DNA of 31,760 bases from CAZKVJ01 sp964556225. GTDB taxonomy: Bacteria > Actinomycetota > Acidimicrobiia > Acidimicrobiales > Ilumatobacteraceae. Made by a program: the position numbers and the translations under genes. Below are positions 7,396 to 15,485 of this stretch, piece after piece; positions within the stretch are counted from its first letter, which is position 1; every line of letters begins with the position of its first letter. The stretch is taken from assembly GCA_964556225.1 (NCBI GenBank), contig CAZKVJ010000029.1, positions 1 to 31,760 on the forward strand, read 5' to 3'. Under the pieces are notes generated by a model. It was not told the DNA's origin. It ran no database searches and worked only from the letters and a program-made list of their open reading frames with translations.

Positions 7396-10179
7396 ATGAT
7401 GTCCGCCATGTCGGGGACCGAACCTGGGGGCACGTCCGGCGATGCGCCACCGTACGCACGTGACGCGGACGGTGTCGTCGCTGCACTCGGGTCGAATGCG
7501 ACCGACGGGCTGACGGGCGCCGAGGCCGCCGCCCGGCTGGCCCGATGCGGGGCCAACGAGATCACCGGCGAGCAGCCGCCGTCGGTGTGGGCCGTCGCCC
7601 TCGCCCAGCTGCGCGACCCGATGAACCTCATGCTCGTCGCCGTCACCGTCGTGAGCTTGGTGATCGGGGAGGTCTCCACGGCCGTGATCGTCGGGTTGCT
7701 GATCGTGCTGAACATCGTGCTCGGCTCGCGCCAGGAGCTGAAGGCACGCGCCAGCGTCGACGCCCTCTCCAAGATGCAGGTCCCCCAGGCCAAGGTGGTG
7801 CGCGACGGGTCGGTCGTGCTCGTTCCGGCGCTCGACGTGGTGCCGGGTGACCTCGTCCAGGTGGAGGCGGGTGACATCGTCCCTGCTGACGGGCGCATCG
7901 TGCGCTCTGCGACGCTCGAGACCCAGGAGGCGGCCCTCACCGGCGAGAGCGCTCCGGTCGCGAAGGACGCCGAGGCGCTCGACCGCGCCGACGTGCCGCT
8001 GGGCGACCGGTCGAACATGCTGTTCCAGAACACCGCGGTCACCAGGGGCACGGCGGCGATGGTGGTGACCGCCACCGGGATGGGTACCCAGATGGGTCAG
8101 ATCGCGACGATGTTGACGTCGGTCACGAGGACCCGCTCGCCGCTGCAGAAGGAGCTCGATGCGCTCACCAAGGTGCTCGGGCTGGTGGCGTGGTCGGCAG
8201 TGGCCGTGATCGTGCTGGTGGGCCTGGCCCGCGGCCAGGACGCCGACGAGGTGCTCCTGCTGGGCACGGCGATGGCGATCTCGGCCATCCCCACCGGTCT
8301 GCCGGCATTCGTGTCCGGGCTGCTGTCGATGGGCGCCAAGGAGCTGGCCGACGCCAAGGCGGTGGTGAAGAACCTGACCGACGTGGAGACGCTCGGGGCG
8401 ACGAGCGCCATCAACACCGACAAGACCGGCACCCTCACGATGAACGAGATGATGGTGTCCGTCATCTTCGCCAACGGCTCGTGGTTCACGGTCGAGGGCG
8501 AGGGGTATGGCATGACGGGCGCCATCCGGTCCGTGGCCGGGGTCCCGGTCCCGGACTTCACCCGTCTGGCGTACGGCCTGGCCCTCGACAGCGACGCCAC
8601 CGTCAGTGCCGACGGACAGGTGGTGGGCGACCCGACCGAGGCGGCCCTGGTGGTGCTGGCGGCCAAGCTCGGCGTCGACGCCGACGAGACCCGCCGGGCC
8701 TACCCCCGACTGGCCGAGGTGCCCTTCGACTCCGAGTACAAGTTCATGGCCACGTTCCACCGGGTGCCGTTCGAGGGGAGCGAGCGGGTGATCCTCCTCG
8801 TGAAGGGCGGCCCGGACGTTGTGCTCGACCGGTGCAGCGAGTCCGGTGGCCCGTTCAGCGGCGCCCAGGTGCCCATCGCCGACGCGCGGGCCGACATCGA
8901 CGCCGCCAACGAGCGCATGGGTGCGAAGGGCCTGCGGGTGCTGGCGTTCGCCGCCCGGACCGTCGGTGCCGACGAGCTCGACGCGATGGCCGACGACCCG
9001 ATGTCGCTCGTGCACGACCTGGGCTTCGCCGGCCTGGTCGGGATGATCGACCCGCTGCGGCCGGAGGCCAAGGGCGCGGTGAAGGTGGCGCTCGGGGCCG
9101 GGATCGACGTGCGCATGATCACCGGCGACCACGCCGTCACCGCCCAGGCGATCGGCGAGACCCTCGGCCTCGGTCCGGGAGCGATCAGCGGCGCTGAGCT
9201 GCAAGCGATGACCGACGACGAGCTGGCCGCCCGTCTGCCCGAGCTGCACGTGTTCGGACGGGTGTCACCGGAGGACAAGCTGCGCCTGGCGCGGATCATG
9301 CAGCAGCAGGGCCTCATCGTGGCGATGACCGGTGACGCCGTGAACGACGCCGCCGCACTCAAGCAGGCCGACATCGGCGTGGCGATGGGCAGCGGCAGCG
9401 AGGTCACCAAGCAGGCCGGCCGGATGATCCTGACCGACGACAACTTCGGCACGCTCGTGCACGCGGTGGAGATCGGCCGGAGGGTCTACGACAAGGTCGT
9501 GTCCTACGTGCGCTTCCAGATGACCCAGCTGCTCGGCATGGTGATCCTCTTCCTGCTGGCAACGATCTTCAACCTGAACGAGGGCACCGCGCTCACCCCG
9601 ACGATGATCCTGTACCTGCTGTTCTTCGCGACGGCGGTCGGGGTGGTGGTCATCGCCGTCGACCCCGGCGACCCGGACGTGATGCACCGCCCGCCGCGCG
9701 ACCCGAAGGTGCCCATCACCAACCGCGCCGCCGTCACGATGTGGCTGCTGTACGGCGCGACGCTGAGCCTGGCTGCGGTCGTGCCCCTCGCCTTCGGGCC
9801 GGACGATCCCAGCACCGAGGTGGCCAGCGCCTCGCTCACCATGACGTTCGTGGTGATGGGCCTCGGCACGGCGATGAACGCGGTCACCAACCGGCGCGAT
9901 CCGACGACGGGTCTGGCACCGCCGATCCTGAAGGCCACCGCCATCGCGCTGATCACGGTGGTCCTCATCATCCTCGGCACCGAGCTGGCCGGGCTCCAGC
10001 GGGCCCTGATGACGGCGCCGCTCACCGGCCTCCAGTGGCTTGCCAGTGTCAGCCTTGCCACCGTGCTCCCCGTCGTCATCGAGACCAGCAAGTGGCTGCG
10101 TCGCCGGCGCACGAGCGAAGTCGGCGTGCTCGACGCCCGCCGGGCGGTCACGCCGGCTCGGGCCCTTGCGGAGGCGTGA
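7396..10179 (+). CDS. P-type cation-transporting ATPase with unusual transport-site motifs
   Basis: A 927-residue P-type ATPase with the P2-like domain order: N-terminal cation domain, TM1-2, actuator domain with LTGES, TM3-4, P-domain with DKTGTLT (phosphorylated Asp about residue 342), nucleotide domain with KGGPD, TGDHAVT, hinge GDAVND (about 646), then TM5-10. Two transport-site signatures differ from calcium pumps. The TM4 motif is PTGLP (about 299-303) rather than PEGLP. TM6 has LLFFATAVGVVV where Asn/Thr/Asp ligands normally lie. The hinge also reads GDAVNDAA instead of GDGVNDAP. The transported ion is therefore unknown. ATG at 7396, 7399 or 7408 could start it; CATGAT ends 7 nt before 7408, which favours that one if leaderless. 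It precedes PPK2 by 44 nt. Confidence 0.92.
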   Translation: MMSAMSGTEPGGTSGDAPPYARDADGVVAALGSNATDGLTGAEAAARLARCGANEITGEQPPSVWAVALAQLRDPMNLMLVAVTVVSLVIGEVSTAVIVGLLIVLNIVLGSRQELKARASVDALSKMQVPQAKVVRDGSVVLVPALDVVPGDLVQVEAGDIVPADGRIVRSATLETQEAALTGESAPVAKDAEALDRADVPLGDRSNMLFQNTAVTRGTAAMVVTATGMGTQMGQIATMLTSVTRTRSPLQKELDALTKVLGLVAWSAVAVIVLVGLARGQDADEVLLLGTAMAISAIPTGLPAFVSGLLSMGAKELADAKAVVKNLTDVETLGATSAINTDKTGTLTMNEMMVSVIFANGSWFTVEGEGYGMTGAIRSVAGVPVPDFTRLAYGLALDSDATVSADGQVVGDPTEAALVVLAAKLGVDADETRRAYPRLAEVPFDSEYKFMATFHRVPFEGSERVILLVKGGPDVVLDRCSESGGPFSGAQVPIADARADIDAANERMGAKGLRVLAFAARTVGADELDAMADDPMSLVHDLGFAGLVGMIDPLRPEAKGAVKVALGAGIDVRMITGDHAVTAQAIGETLGLGPGAISGAELQAMTDDELAARLPELHVFGRVSPEDKLRLARIMQQQGLIVAMTGDAVNDAAALKQADIGVAMGSGSEVTKQAGRMILTDDNFGTLVHAVEIGRRVYDKVVSYVRFQMTQLLGMVILFLLATIFNLNEGTALTPTMILYLLFFATAVGVVVIAVDPGDPDVMHRPPRDPKVPITNRAAVTMWLLYGATLSLAAVVPLAFGPDDPSTEVASASLTMTFVVMGLGTAMNAVTNRRDPTTGLAPPILKATAIALITVVLIILGTELAGLQRALMTAPLTGLQWLASVSLATVLPVVIETSKWLRRRRTSEVGVLDARRAVTPARALAEA

Positions 10180-10223
10180 CGAGACCAGATCCCCACGACC
10201 ATGATCCCGAGAGGTGGCACGCA

Positions 10224-11081
10224 ATGGGCAAGAAGAAGAAGGGCACGAAGGACCGCCAGCACGAGGACCCGGTGCTCGTCGACACGTCGGGACCGACCGA
10301 ACCACCTCCCAAGATGAAGGAGAAGGAGTACCAGCGCGAGCTGCGCCGACTGCACGGCGAGCTGGTGGCGCTGCAGGAGTGGGTCAAGGCCACCGGCGCC
10401 AAGATCTGCGTGGTGTTCGAGGGGCGGGACACGGCCGGCAAGGGCGGCACCATCAAGGCCATCACCGAACGGGTCAGCCCCCGCGTATTCAGAGTGGTCG
10501 CCCTGCCCGCGCCCACGGATCGGGAGAGGTCGCAGATGTACCTGCAGCGCTACGTCTCGCACTTCCCGGCCGCAGGAGAGGTCGTGATCTTCGACCGCAG
10601 CTGGTACAACCGGGCCGGCGTCGAGCGGGTGATGGGGTTCTGCTCGCCGGAGCAGACGGAGAGGTTCCTCGAGGGCGCGCCGCTGATCGAGCGGGCGATG
10701 ACCGAATCGGGGATCCACCTCATCAAGTACTGGCTCGAGGTGAGCCCCGAGGAGCAGACCCGACGGCTGCAGAGCCGCATCGACGATCCGCGCAAGTACT
10801 GGAAGCTGTCGGACATGGACCTCAAGTCCTACAGCCGCTGGTTCGACTACTCGCGGGCCCGAGACGCGATGCTCGCCACCACCGACACGGCGTGGGCGCC
10901 GTGGTACATCGCTCGGACCGACGACAAGAAGCGAGCGAGGCTGAACATCATCACGCACCTTCTGGGCCAGATCCCCTACGAGCCGCTGCCCCCACGCCAG
11001 GTGTCCCTGCCGAGGCGTCAACCGCGTCGCGGCTACGAGGAGCCGGCCCTGTCCCTGCGACACATCCCGACACCGTTTTGA
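10224..11081 (+). CDS. Polyphosphate kinase 2 family protein (class I type)
   Basis: A 285-residue cytoplasmic polyphosphate:nucleotide phosphotransferase that moves phosphate between polyphosphate and nucleoside diphosphates. Walker A is E66-G-R-D-T-A-G-K-G-G-T and Walker B is IFDRSWYNRAGVE (Asp about 124). The lid region follows with the ERFLEGAPLIER and KYWKLSDMD segments. The N-terminus is a lysine-rich start followed by a KMKEKEYQRELRRL helix. GAGAGG-type sequence upstream of the ATG serves as ribosome-binding site. The stop codon overlaps the TTG start of the ClC gene, so the pair is translationally coupled. The direction of the reaction in vivo cannot be read. A second, different PPK2 lies at 29369. 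Confidence 0.93.
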   Translation: MGKKKKGTKDRQHEDPVLVDTSGPTEPPPKMKEKEYQRELRRLHGELVALQEWVKATGAKICVVFEGRDTAGKGGTIKAITERVSPRVFRVVALPAPTDRERSQMYLQRYVSHFPAAGEVVIFDRSWYNRAGVERVMGFCSPEQTERFLEGAPLIERAMTESGIHLIKYWLEVSPEEQTRRLQSRIDDPRKYWKLSDMDLKSYSRWFDYSRARDAMLATTDTAWAPWYIARTDDKKRARLNIITHLLGQIPYEPLPPRQVSLPRRQPRRGYEEPALSLRHIPTPF

Positions 11082-12412
11082 ACCAGCCGGCGCCTCCCGA
11101 CACGCTGGCGATCCTGCGCAGGCGCGGCTTCGTCGCCCTCCTCGTGCTCGCCGCCATCGTCGGCGTCGTCGTCTCGTTCGTCGGGTGGGCCTTCCTCGAG
11201 GCGGTGCACCGCACACAGGAGTGGGTGTTCAGCGACCTGCCCGATGACCTGGGGTGGGACACGGTCCCGGCCTGGTGGTACCTGGTGGTTCTCGGCCTCG
11301 CCGGGATTCCGGTGGCGGTGGCGATCCATCGGCTGCCGGGCCATGGCGGCCACGTCCCGGCCAAGGGTCTCCAGATGGGAGGCAACGAGCCCCCGATGAT
11401 CCCCGGCATCGCCCTCGCCGCGTTCGCCACGCTGGCCCTGGGGCTGGTCCTCGGCCCCGAGGCACCTCTGATCGCCATCGGTGCCGGGGTCGCCACGATG
11501 ATCGTGCACCGAGTCCGTCGGGACGCTCAGCCCCAGGTGGTGACGGTGGTGGCGGCGGCCGGGAGCTTCGCTGCCATATCGGTCATCTTCGGGTCGCCGA
11601 TCGTCGCCGCCGTGCTCGTGATCGAGGCCACCGGTCTCGGCGGCGCCATGCTCCCGCTGATCCTGATCCCCGGTCTCATCTCGGCTGGCATCGGCTCGCT
11701 GGTGTTCGTCGGGATGTCGAACTGGAGCGGCCTCAGCACGGCCGCCTACTCGCTGGTGCCGCTCGAGCTGGAGCCGCTGTCCGCGGTGACCTGGGAGGAG
11801 ATCGGCTGGACGGTCCTGCTCGGCGTGGCCGCCGCGGTCGTCACCGCCGGAGTGCGGGCGATGGGGGTGCGGGTGGCGGACTGGGTGCCGTTGAGGCCGT
11901 ACGTGCTGGTCCCGGCGGCCGGGCTGGTCGTCGCCGCGCTCGCCATCGTGTTCGAGGCCACCACCACTCACGGGGCCCAGGAGGTGCTGTTCTCCGGGCA
12001 GGACCAGCTGCCCGGCCTCGTCGCCGACGCCGGCGGCTGGTCGCTCGGCGCTCTGGCGATGGTGATGGTCTGCAAGGGGTTGGCGTGGGCGGTGTCGCTC
12101 GGCAGCTTCCGGGGTGGTCCCACGTTCCCGGCGATCTTCATCGGGGCGGCGGGAGGGATCGCTGCCGGGCACCTGCCGGGGCTGTCGACCACCGTCGGGG
12201 TGGCGGTGGGGATGGCGGTGATGGTCGCAGCGTTCTTGAAGCTGCCGCTCACCGCCACGGTCATCGCCACGGCGCTCACGGCCTCGGCGGGCTTGGCCGT
12301 CGGGCCGCTCATCATCGTCGGTGTCGTCGTCGCCTACCTGTCGACGCTCGTGGTCGAGGACCGCCTCGGTCAGCGGTACGCCGCGAACAGCTCTGAGACC
12401 GCCGTGAGCTGA
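11078..12412 (+). CDS. ClC-family chloride channel/antiporter
   Basis: A 444-residue polytopic membrane protein of the ClC family with about ten hydrophobic segments. The GxEGP-type segment reads LGPEAPL, keeping the gating glutamate (about residue 128). The C-terminal filter segment GGPTFPAIFIGAAGG matches GxFxP followed by GxxxG. The first filter motif GSGIP is not clear; GHGGHVP occupies that region. The start is TTG, overlapping the PPK2 stop as TTGA; no in-frame ATG or GTG lies near the first hydrophobic segment. There are no CBS domains. The 3' end overlaps the convergent LLM gene by 43 bp. Channel versus H+/Cl- exchanger cannot be decided, though keeping the gating Glu permits exchange. 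Confidence 0.88.
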   Translation: MNQPAPPDTLAILRRRGFVALLVLAAIVGVVVSFVGWAFLEAVHRTQEWVFSDLPDDLGWDTVPAWWYLVVLGLAGIPVAVAIHRLPGHGGHVPAKGLQMGGNEPPMIPGIALAAFATLALGLVLGPEAPLIAIGAGVATMIVHRVRRDAQPQVVTVVAAAGSFAAISVIFGSPIVAAVLVIEATGLGGAMLPLILIPGLISAGIGSLVFVGMSNWSGLSTAAYSLVPLELEPLSAVTWEEIGWTVLLGVAAAVVTAGVRAMGVRVADWVPLRPYVLVPAAGLVVAALAIVFEATTTHGAQEVLFSGQDQLPGLVADAGGWSLGALAMVMVCKGLAWAVSLGSFRGGPTFPAIFIGAAGGIAAGHLPGLSTTVGVAVGMAVMVAAFLKLPLTATVIATALTASAGLAVGPLIIVGVVVAYLSTLVVEDRLGQRYAANSSETAVS

Positions 12413-13290
12413 CCCCCGGACGTCGACGACATGACGGCAATCGGGGTGATGCCCATCTCGGCGCACGCCTCGAAGCCGTCGCGCACCTCGTCGACCGTGC
12501 CGTACAACGACACATCGGCCAGCCAGCGATCGCTCATCAGCGAGGGGAGGCGGTCCCGCTCGCCAGCGTCGAGCGCCGCCTCGATGGCGTCCATCTCCTC
12601 CACGTAGCCGGCCGCGCGCCAGTAGCTGCGGTAGTTGGGGAGCCGCACGTAGGTGGTCATCGTCCGTCGGTTCACGGCCGCCGCGGCGGCGCGGTCGTCG
12701 TCGATCACGGTCGGGATCATGTTGGCGCGGAACAGCCCCGGTCGTGCCGCCTCGGGGACCCGGGCCAGCTGGCGGGTCAGGTCGCTGCGGGCGGCGTTGG
12801 CCCAGATCACGCCATCGGCGATCTCCGCGGCGAGGGCCAGCATCCGGTCTCGCATCGCCGCCAGGTAGATCGGTGGCAGCGGCCCGGAGAACCGCTCGGC
12901 GGCGCGCAGAGCCTCGACGTACGCCCGGGTGTCGGCGAGCGGGGTGCCGAGCTGGGCGCCGGGGATCCGCCGGTTCATCGCCTCGTGGCTGACGCCGAGA
13001 CCGAGGCCGAAGCGGCCCCCGCTCGTCTCGGCCACGTACGCCGCCGTGAGACCGACCTCGTTCGGGCTGGCCAGGTAGATGGGCTGGATGGCCGTGAAGA
13101 ACCGGATGGTCGAGGTCACGTGCGCGAGCGACGCGCACAGCGCCAGCGAGGCGCCCAGACCCGGCGAGGCGATGGCCGGGATGCCGAGGCGTTCGGCCTC
13201 GATGGCGGCTTCGAGTACCGCTGCCCGCTTGCCCGGGCTGGCGACGAGGGAGAGCACGGGCCGCAGCTCGGGTGACACGCCGTCGGTCAT
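12370..13290 (-). CDS. LLM-class (luciferase-like, probably F420-dependent) oxidoreductase
   Basis: A 306-residue TIM-barrel oxidoreductase of the luciferase-like monooxygenase superfamily. The segment GRFGLGLGVSHE and the following PLADTRAYVEALR stretch are typical of actinobacterial F420-dependent members, as is the late DRMLALAAEIADGVIWANAA block. It is expected to be cytoplasmic and to use reduced F420 or FMN on an unknown substrate. The ATG at 13290 is chosen because the barrel starts just after it and TACGGT sits 7 nt upstream; the frame is open for 41 more codons, but these run into the divergent pimA promoter. It is inserted in reverse orientation between the ClC gene and pimA. Confidence 0.87.
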   Translation of the reverse strand: MTDGVSPELRPVLSLVASPGKRAAVLEAAIEAERLGIPAIASPGLGASLALCASLAHVTSTIRFFTAIQPIYLASPNEVGLTAAYVAETSGGRFGLGLGVSHEAMNRRIPGAQLGTPLADTRAYVEALRAAERFSGPLPPIYLAAMRDRMLALAAEIADGVIWANAARSDLTRQLARVPEAARPGLFRANMIPTVIDDDRAAAAAVNRRTMTTYVRLPNYRSYWRAAGYVEEMDAIEAALDAGERDRLPSLMSDRWLADVSLYGTVDEVRDGFEACAEMGITPIAVMSSTSGGQLTAVSELFAAYR

Positions 13291-13297
13291 CGACAGG

Positions 13298-13303
13298 ACC
13301 GTA
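13298..13303 (-). promoter_or_regulatory. Probable -10 box of the LLM gene (leaderless)
   Basis: TACGGT on the minus strand ends 7 nt before the ATG at 13290. It lies back to back with the pimA -10 box in a 64-bp divergent intergenic region. Confidence 0.55.
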
Positions 13304-13341
13304 CTCCGGGCGGGGCTCCGGTCCCGATCGGAGTCGACGGC

Positions 13342-13347
13342 TACCGT
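13342..13347 (+). promoter_or_regulatory. Probable -10 box of pimA (leaderless)
   Basis: TACCGT ends 7 nt before the ATG at 13355. No Shine-Dalgarno sequence is seen. This fixes the pimA start although the frame is open well upstream. Confidence 0.55.
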
Positions 13348-13354
13348 GCACCAC

Positions 13355-14593
13355 ATGTCTGGCCGCTCGCACCGCTTGTTGAGGATCGGTCTCGTGTGCC
13401 CGTACAGCCTCACGATCCCCGGCGGTGTGCAGGGTCAGGTGATGGGCCTGGCCAGGGAGCTGCGGGCGATGGGCCACGAGGCGCGGGTGCTCGGACCCTG
13501 CGACGGGGCGCCGCCGGCGACGTTCGTGACCCCGCTCGGCAACAGCCTGCCGACGGCGACGAACGGCTCGATCGCGCCGCTCGCCCCCGACGTGCCGGCC
13601 GCGCTGCGAACGATCCGGGCCCTGCGTGACGAGGACTTCGACGTCGTGCACCTGCACGAGCCGGCGGCGCCGGGGCCGTCGATGACGGCGATGCTCGTCA
13701 AGTCGGCCCCGGCCGTCGCCACCGTCCACCGAGCCGGTGACAGCAGCGTCTACCGGCTCATGCAGCGGGCACTGGCATGGGGTGGTCAGCGGATCGACCG
13801 CTGGGTTGCCGTGTCGAAGGACGCCGCCGACCTGGCGGAGCGGTACTTCGGTCGGGAGTGCACCGTGCTGTTCAACGGCGTCGAGCTCGACCGCTACCGG
13901 CCGAAGGGGCCGGCGCTCGGCCGGCGCGAGGAGGCACCGACCATCTTCTTCTGCGGCCGCCACGAGCCACGAAAGGGCCTGGACGTGCTGTTGCGATCCC
14001 TCGCCGGCCTCCCCCCGGAAGTGCGCTGCTGGGTGGCGAGCGACGGGCCCGAGACCGAGCGGTTGCAGCGGGTGCACGCTGGCGACCCCCGTGTCGAGTG
14101 GCTCGGCCGGCTGAGCGACGCCGAGAAGATCGACCGGCTGCAGCGGGCGTCGCTGTTCTGCGCACCGTCGCTGCACGGCGAGAGCTTCGGGGTGGTCCTC
14201 ATCGAGGCGATGGCCGCCGGGACGCCGGTGGTGGCGAGCGCCCTCGACGGCTATCGCAACGTGGCCACCTCCGGGGTGGACGCCGAGCTGGTCGAGCCGG
14301 GCGATGTGGCTGGGCTCACGTCCGCGCTGGCGAGGGTGCTGTTCGAGCCCGGGGTGGCCGACCGGCTGCGCCGGGCGGGCGAGCAGCGGGCGAGCGAGTT
14401 CTCGATGCGCACGCTGGCGCTCCGCTACCTCGAGATCTACGAGGAGATCGTCGACGATCCGCTGGCGACGCAGTCGGTGATCCGGGCGGGGAGCTTGCCG
14501 GCGTGGCCGCTCGAGCTCGGGGAGTCCACGGATGACGGCGTCCGCGGCCGTACACTGCGGGCCGCTCGTCGGTTGGGCGCGCGTCACGGGTGA
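13355..14593 (+). CDS. pimA: Phosphatidylinositol alpha-mannosyltransferase-like GT4 enzyme
   Basis: A 412-residue GT-B fold, GT4 glycosyltransferase. In PIM synthesis PimA transfers mannose from GDP-mannose to phosphatidyl-myo-inositol at the cytoplasmic face of the membrane. Visible features are the N-terminal glycine loop IPGGVQGQV, the HLHEP segment, the donor-site GRHEPRKGL block, and the E-x7-E motif ESFGVVLIE near residues 286-294. The protein has no signal peptide. It lies downstream of pgsA and the PatA-like gene, but about 6 kb of inserted genes separate them, and it has its own promoter. The C-terminal 45 residues run past the usual domain end and look less constrained. Mannose specificity is inferred from similarity and context. 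Confidence 0.9.
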   Translation: MSGRSHRLLRIGLVCPYSLTIPGGVQGQVMGLARELRAMGHEARVLGPCDGAPPATFVTPLGNSLPTATNGSIAPLAPDVPAALRTIRALRDEDFDVVHLHEPAAPGPSMTAMLVKSAPAVATVHRAGDSSVYRLMQRALAWGGQRIDRWVAVSKDAADLAERYFGRECTVLFNGVELDRYRPKGPALGRREEAPTIFFCGRHEPRKGLDVLLRSLAGLPPEVRCWVASDGPETERLQRVHAGDPRVEWLGRLSDAEKIDRLQRASLFCAPSLHGESFGVVLIEAMAAGTPVVASALDGYRNVATSGVDAELVEPGDVAGLTSALARVLFEPGVADRLRRAGEQRASEFSMRTLALRYLEIYEEIVDDPLATQSVIRAGSLPAWPLELGESTDDGVRGRTLRAARRLGARHG

Positions 14594-14630
14594 GCGACCC
14601 GGCACCCCGGCCGAGCGCCGCTCGCGAACG

Positions 14631-15485
14631 ATGACCTCCTCGCCCCACACCACCGCCACGTACCGCCACGCGATCCTGCTGTCCACGATCGCCGCGGTCG
14701 TGCTCGTCACCGTCGGGCTGGTCGCCGGAGCGCTCGTCGGGGCCTGGTGGCTGGGCGCCCTGGTGGGACTGCTCGCTGCGGGTGCGCTCATCGCGTTCGC
14801 CTACCTCCGTGGGGAGCAGCTGGCCCTGCGCTCGGGACGGGCCGTGTGGGCCGACCAGGAGGCTCACCCTCGCTACCACAACCTGGTCGAGGGGCTCTGC
14901 GTGAACGCCGGCCTCCCCAAGCCGGATCTCTACGTCGTGGACGACGCGGCCCTGAACGCGTTCGTGGCCGGCCGTGGACCGCGGCGGGCATCTGTTGCGG
15001 TGACCACGGGGTTGCTCGAGCACCTCAGCCGCGTCGAGCTCGAGGGCGTGGTCGCGCAGCTGCTGGCGCAGCTGCGCAGCCCCCAGCTGCTCACGTCCAC
15101 GATGGCGGGCACGCTCGCCGGCGGCATCCCGACGGCGGCCGACCTGGCCCGACGCCGCCCGGGGACCGCATGGCTCGGCTCGCTGCTCACCCCGCTCGTG
15201 GCGCTGTGCGCGCCGCTCGTGCGGGCGGCGGCGCCCATGCGCCGAGTCGAGCTCGCCGACGTGGCCGCCTGCCGGGTCACCCGCTACCCACCGGGGCTGT
15301 CGGCGGCGTTGGAGAAGCTGGGTGACGCCACCACGGCCGTCGCGTCGGCCACGATGGGGACGGCGCACCTGTGGTTCGCCCAGCCGATGCCCGTGGGCGA
15401 CACCGGCGAGCTGTCCGGTGCTCATCGCCGCTTCGACACCCATCCACCACTCGATGAACGAGTCGCGCTGCTCAGGGAGCTCTGA
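14631..15485 (+). CDS. M48/HtpX-fold membrane protein lacking the zinc site
   Basis: A 284-residue protein with two N-terminal hydrophobic helices (about residues 12-62) followed by a domain that tracks HtpX-type M48 metallopeptidases: AGLPKPDLYVVDD, NAFVAGRG, VAVTTGLLEHLSRVELEGVVA, then THPPLDERVALLREL at the C-terminus. Where M48 enzymes have HExxH, this protein has QLLAQ (143-147), and the Glu ligand of the RExxAD-like segment is displaced (RRVELAD, 204-210). It should not bind catalytic zinc, so it is probably a pseudoprotease with a binding or scaffold role. The frame is intact, which argues against simple decay. A TACACT box at 14551 inside pimA may drive it. It overlaps the DUF3048 gene by one base. 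Confidence 0.85.
   Translation: MTSSPHTTATYRHAILLSTIAAVVLVTVGLVAGALVGAWWLGALVGLLAAGALIAFAYLRGEQLALRSGRAVWADQEAHPRYHNLVEGLCVNAGLPKPDLYVVDDAALNAFVAGRGPRRASVAVTTGLLEHLSRVELEGVVAQLLAQLRSPQLLTSTMAGTLAGGIPTAADLARRRPGTAWLGSLLTPLVALCAPLVRAAAPMRRVELADVAACRVTRYPPGLSAALEKLGDATTAVASATMGTAHLWFAQPMPVGDTGELSGAHRRFDTHPPLDERVALLREL

Noticed and set aside
7312..9249. 645-codon minus-strand frame inside the ATPase gene
   Set aside because: His/Gly/Arg-rich shadow; the plus-strand ATPase has all core motifs.
14551..14630. Longer N-terminus for the M48-fold protein, reading into pimA
   Set aside because: The extra residues are Arg/Gly-rich without homology signs; the hydrophobic helix starts soon after the ATG at 14631.
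11033..14791. 1252-codon minus-strand open frame spanning ClC, LLM and pimA
   Set aside because: It runs antisense or out of frame to three recognisable genes and has low-complexity composition.
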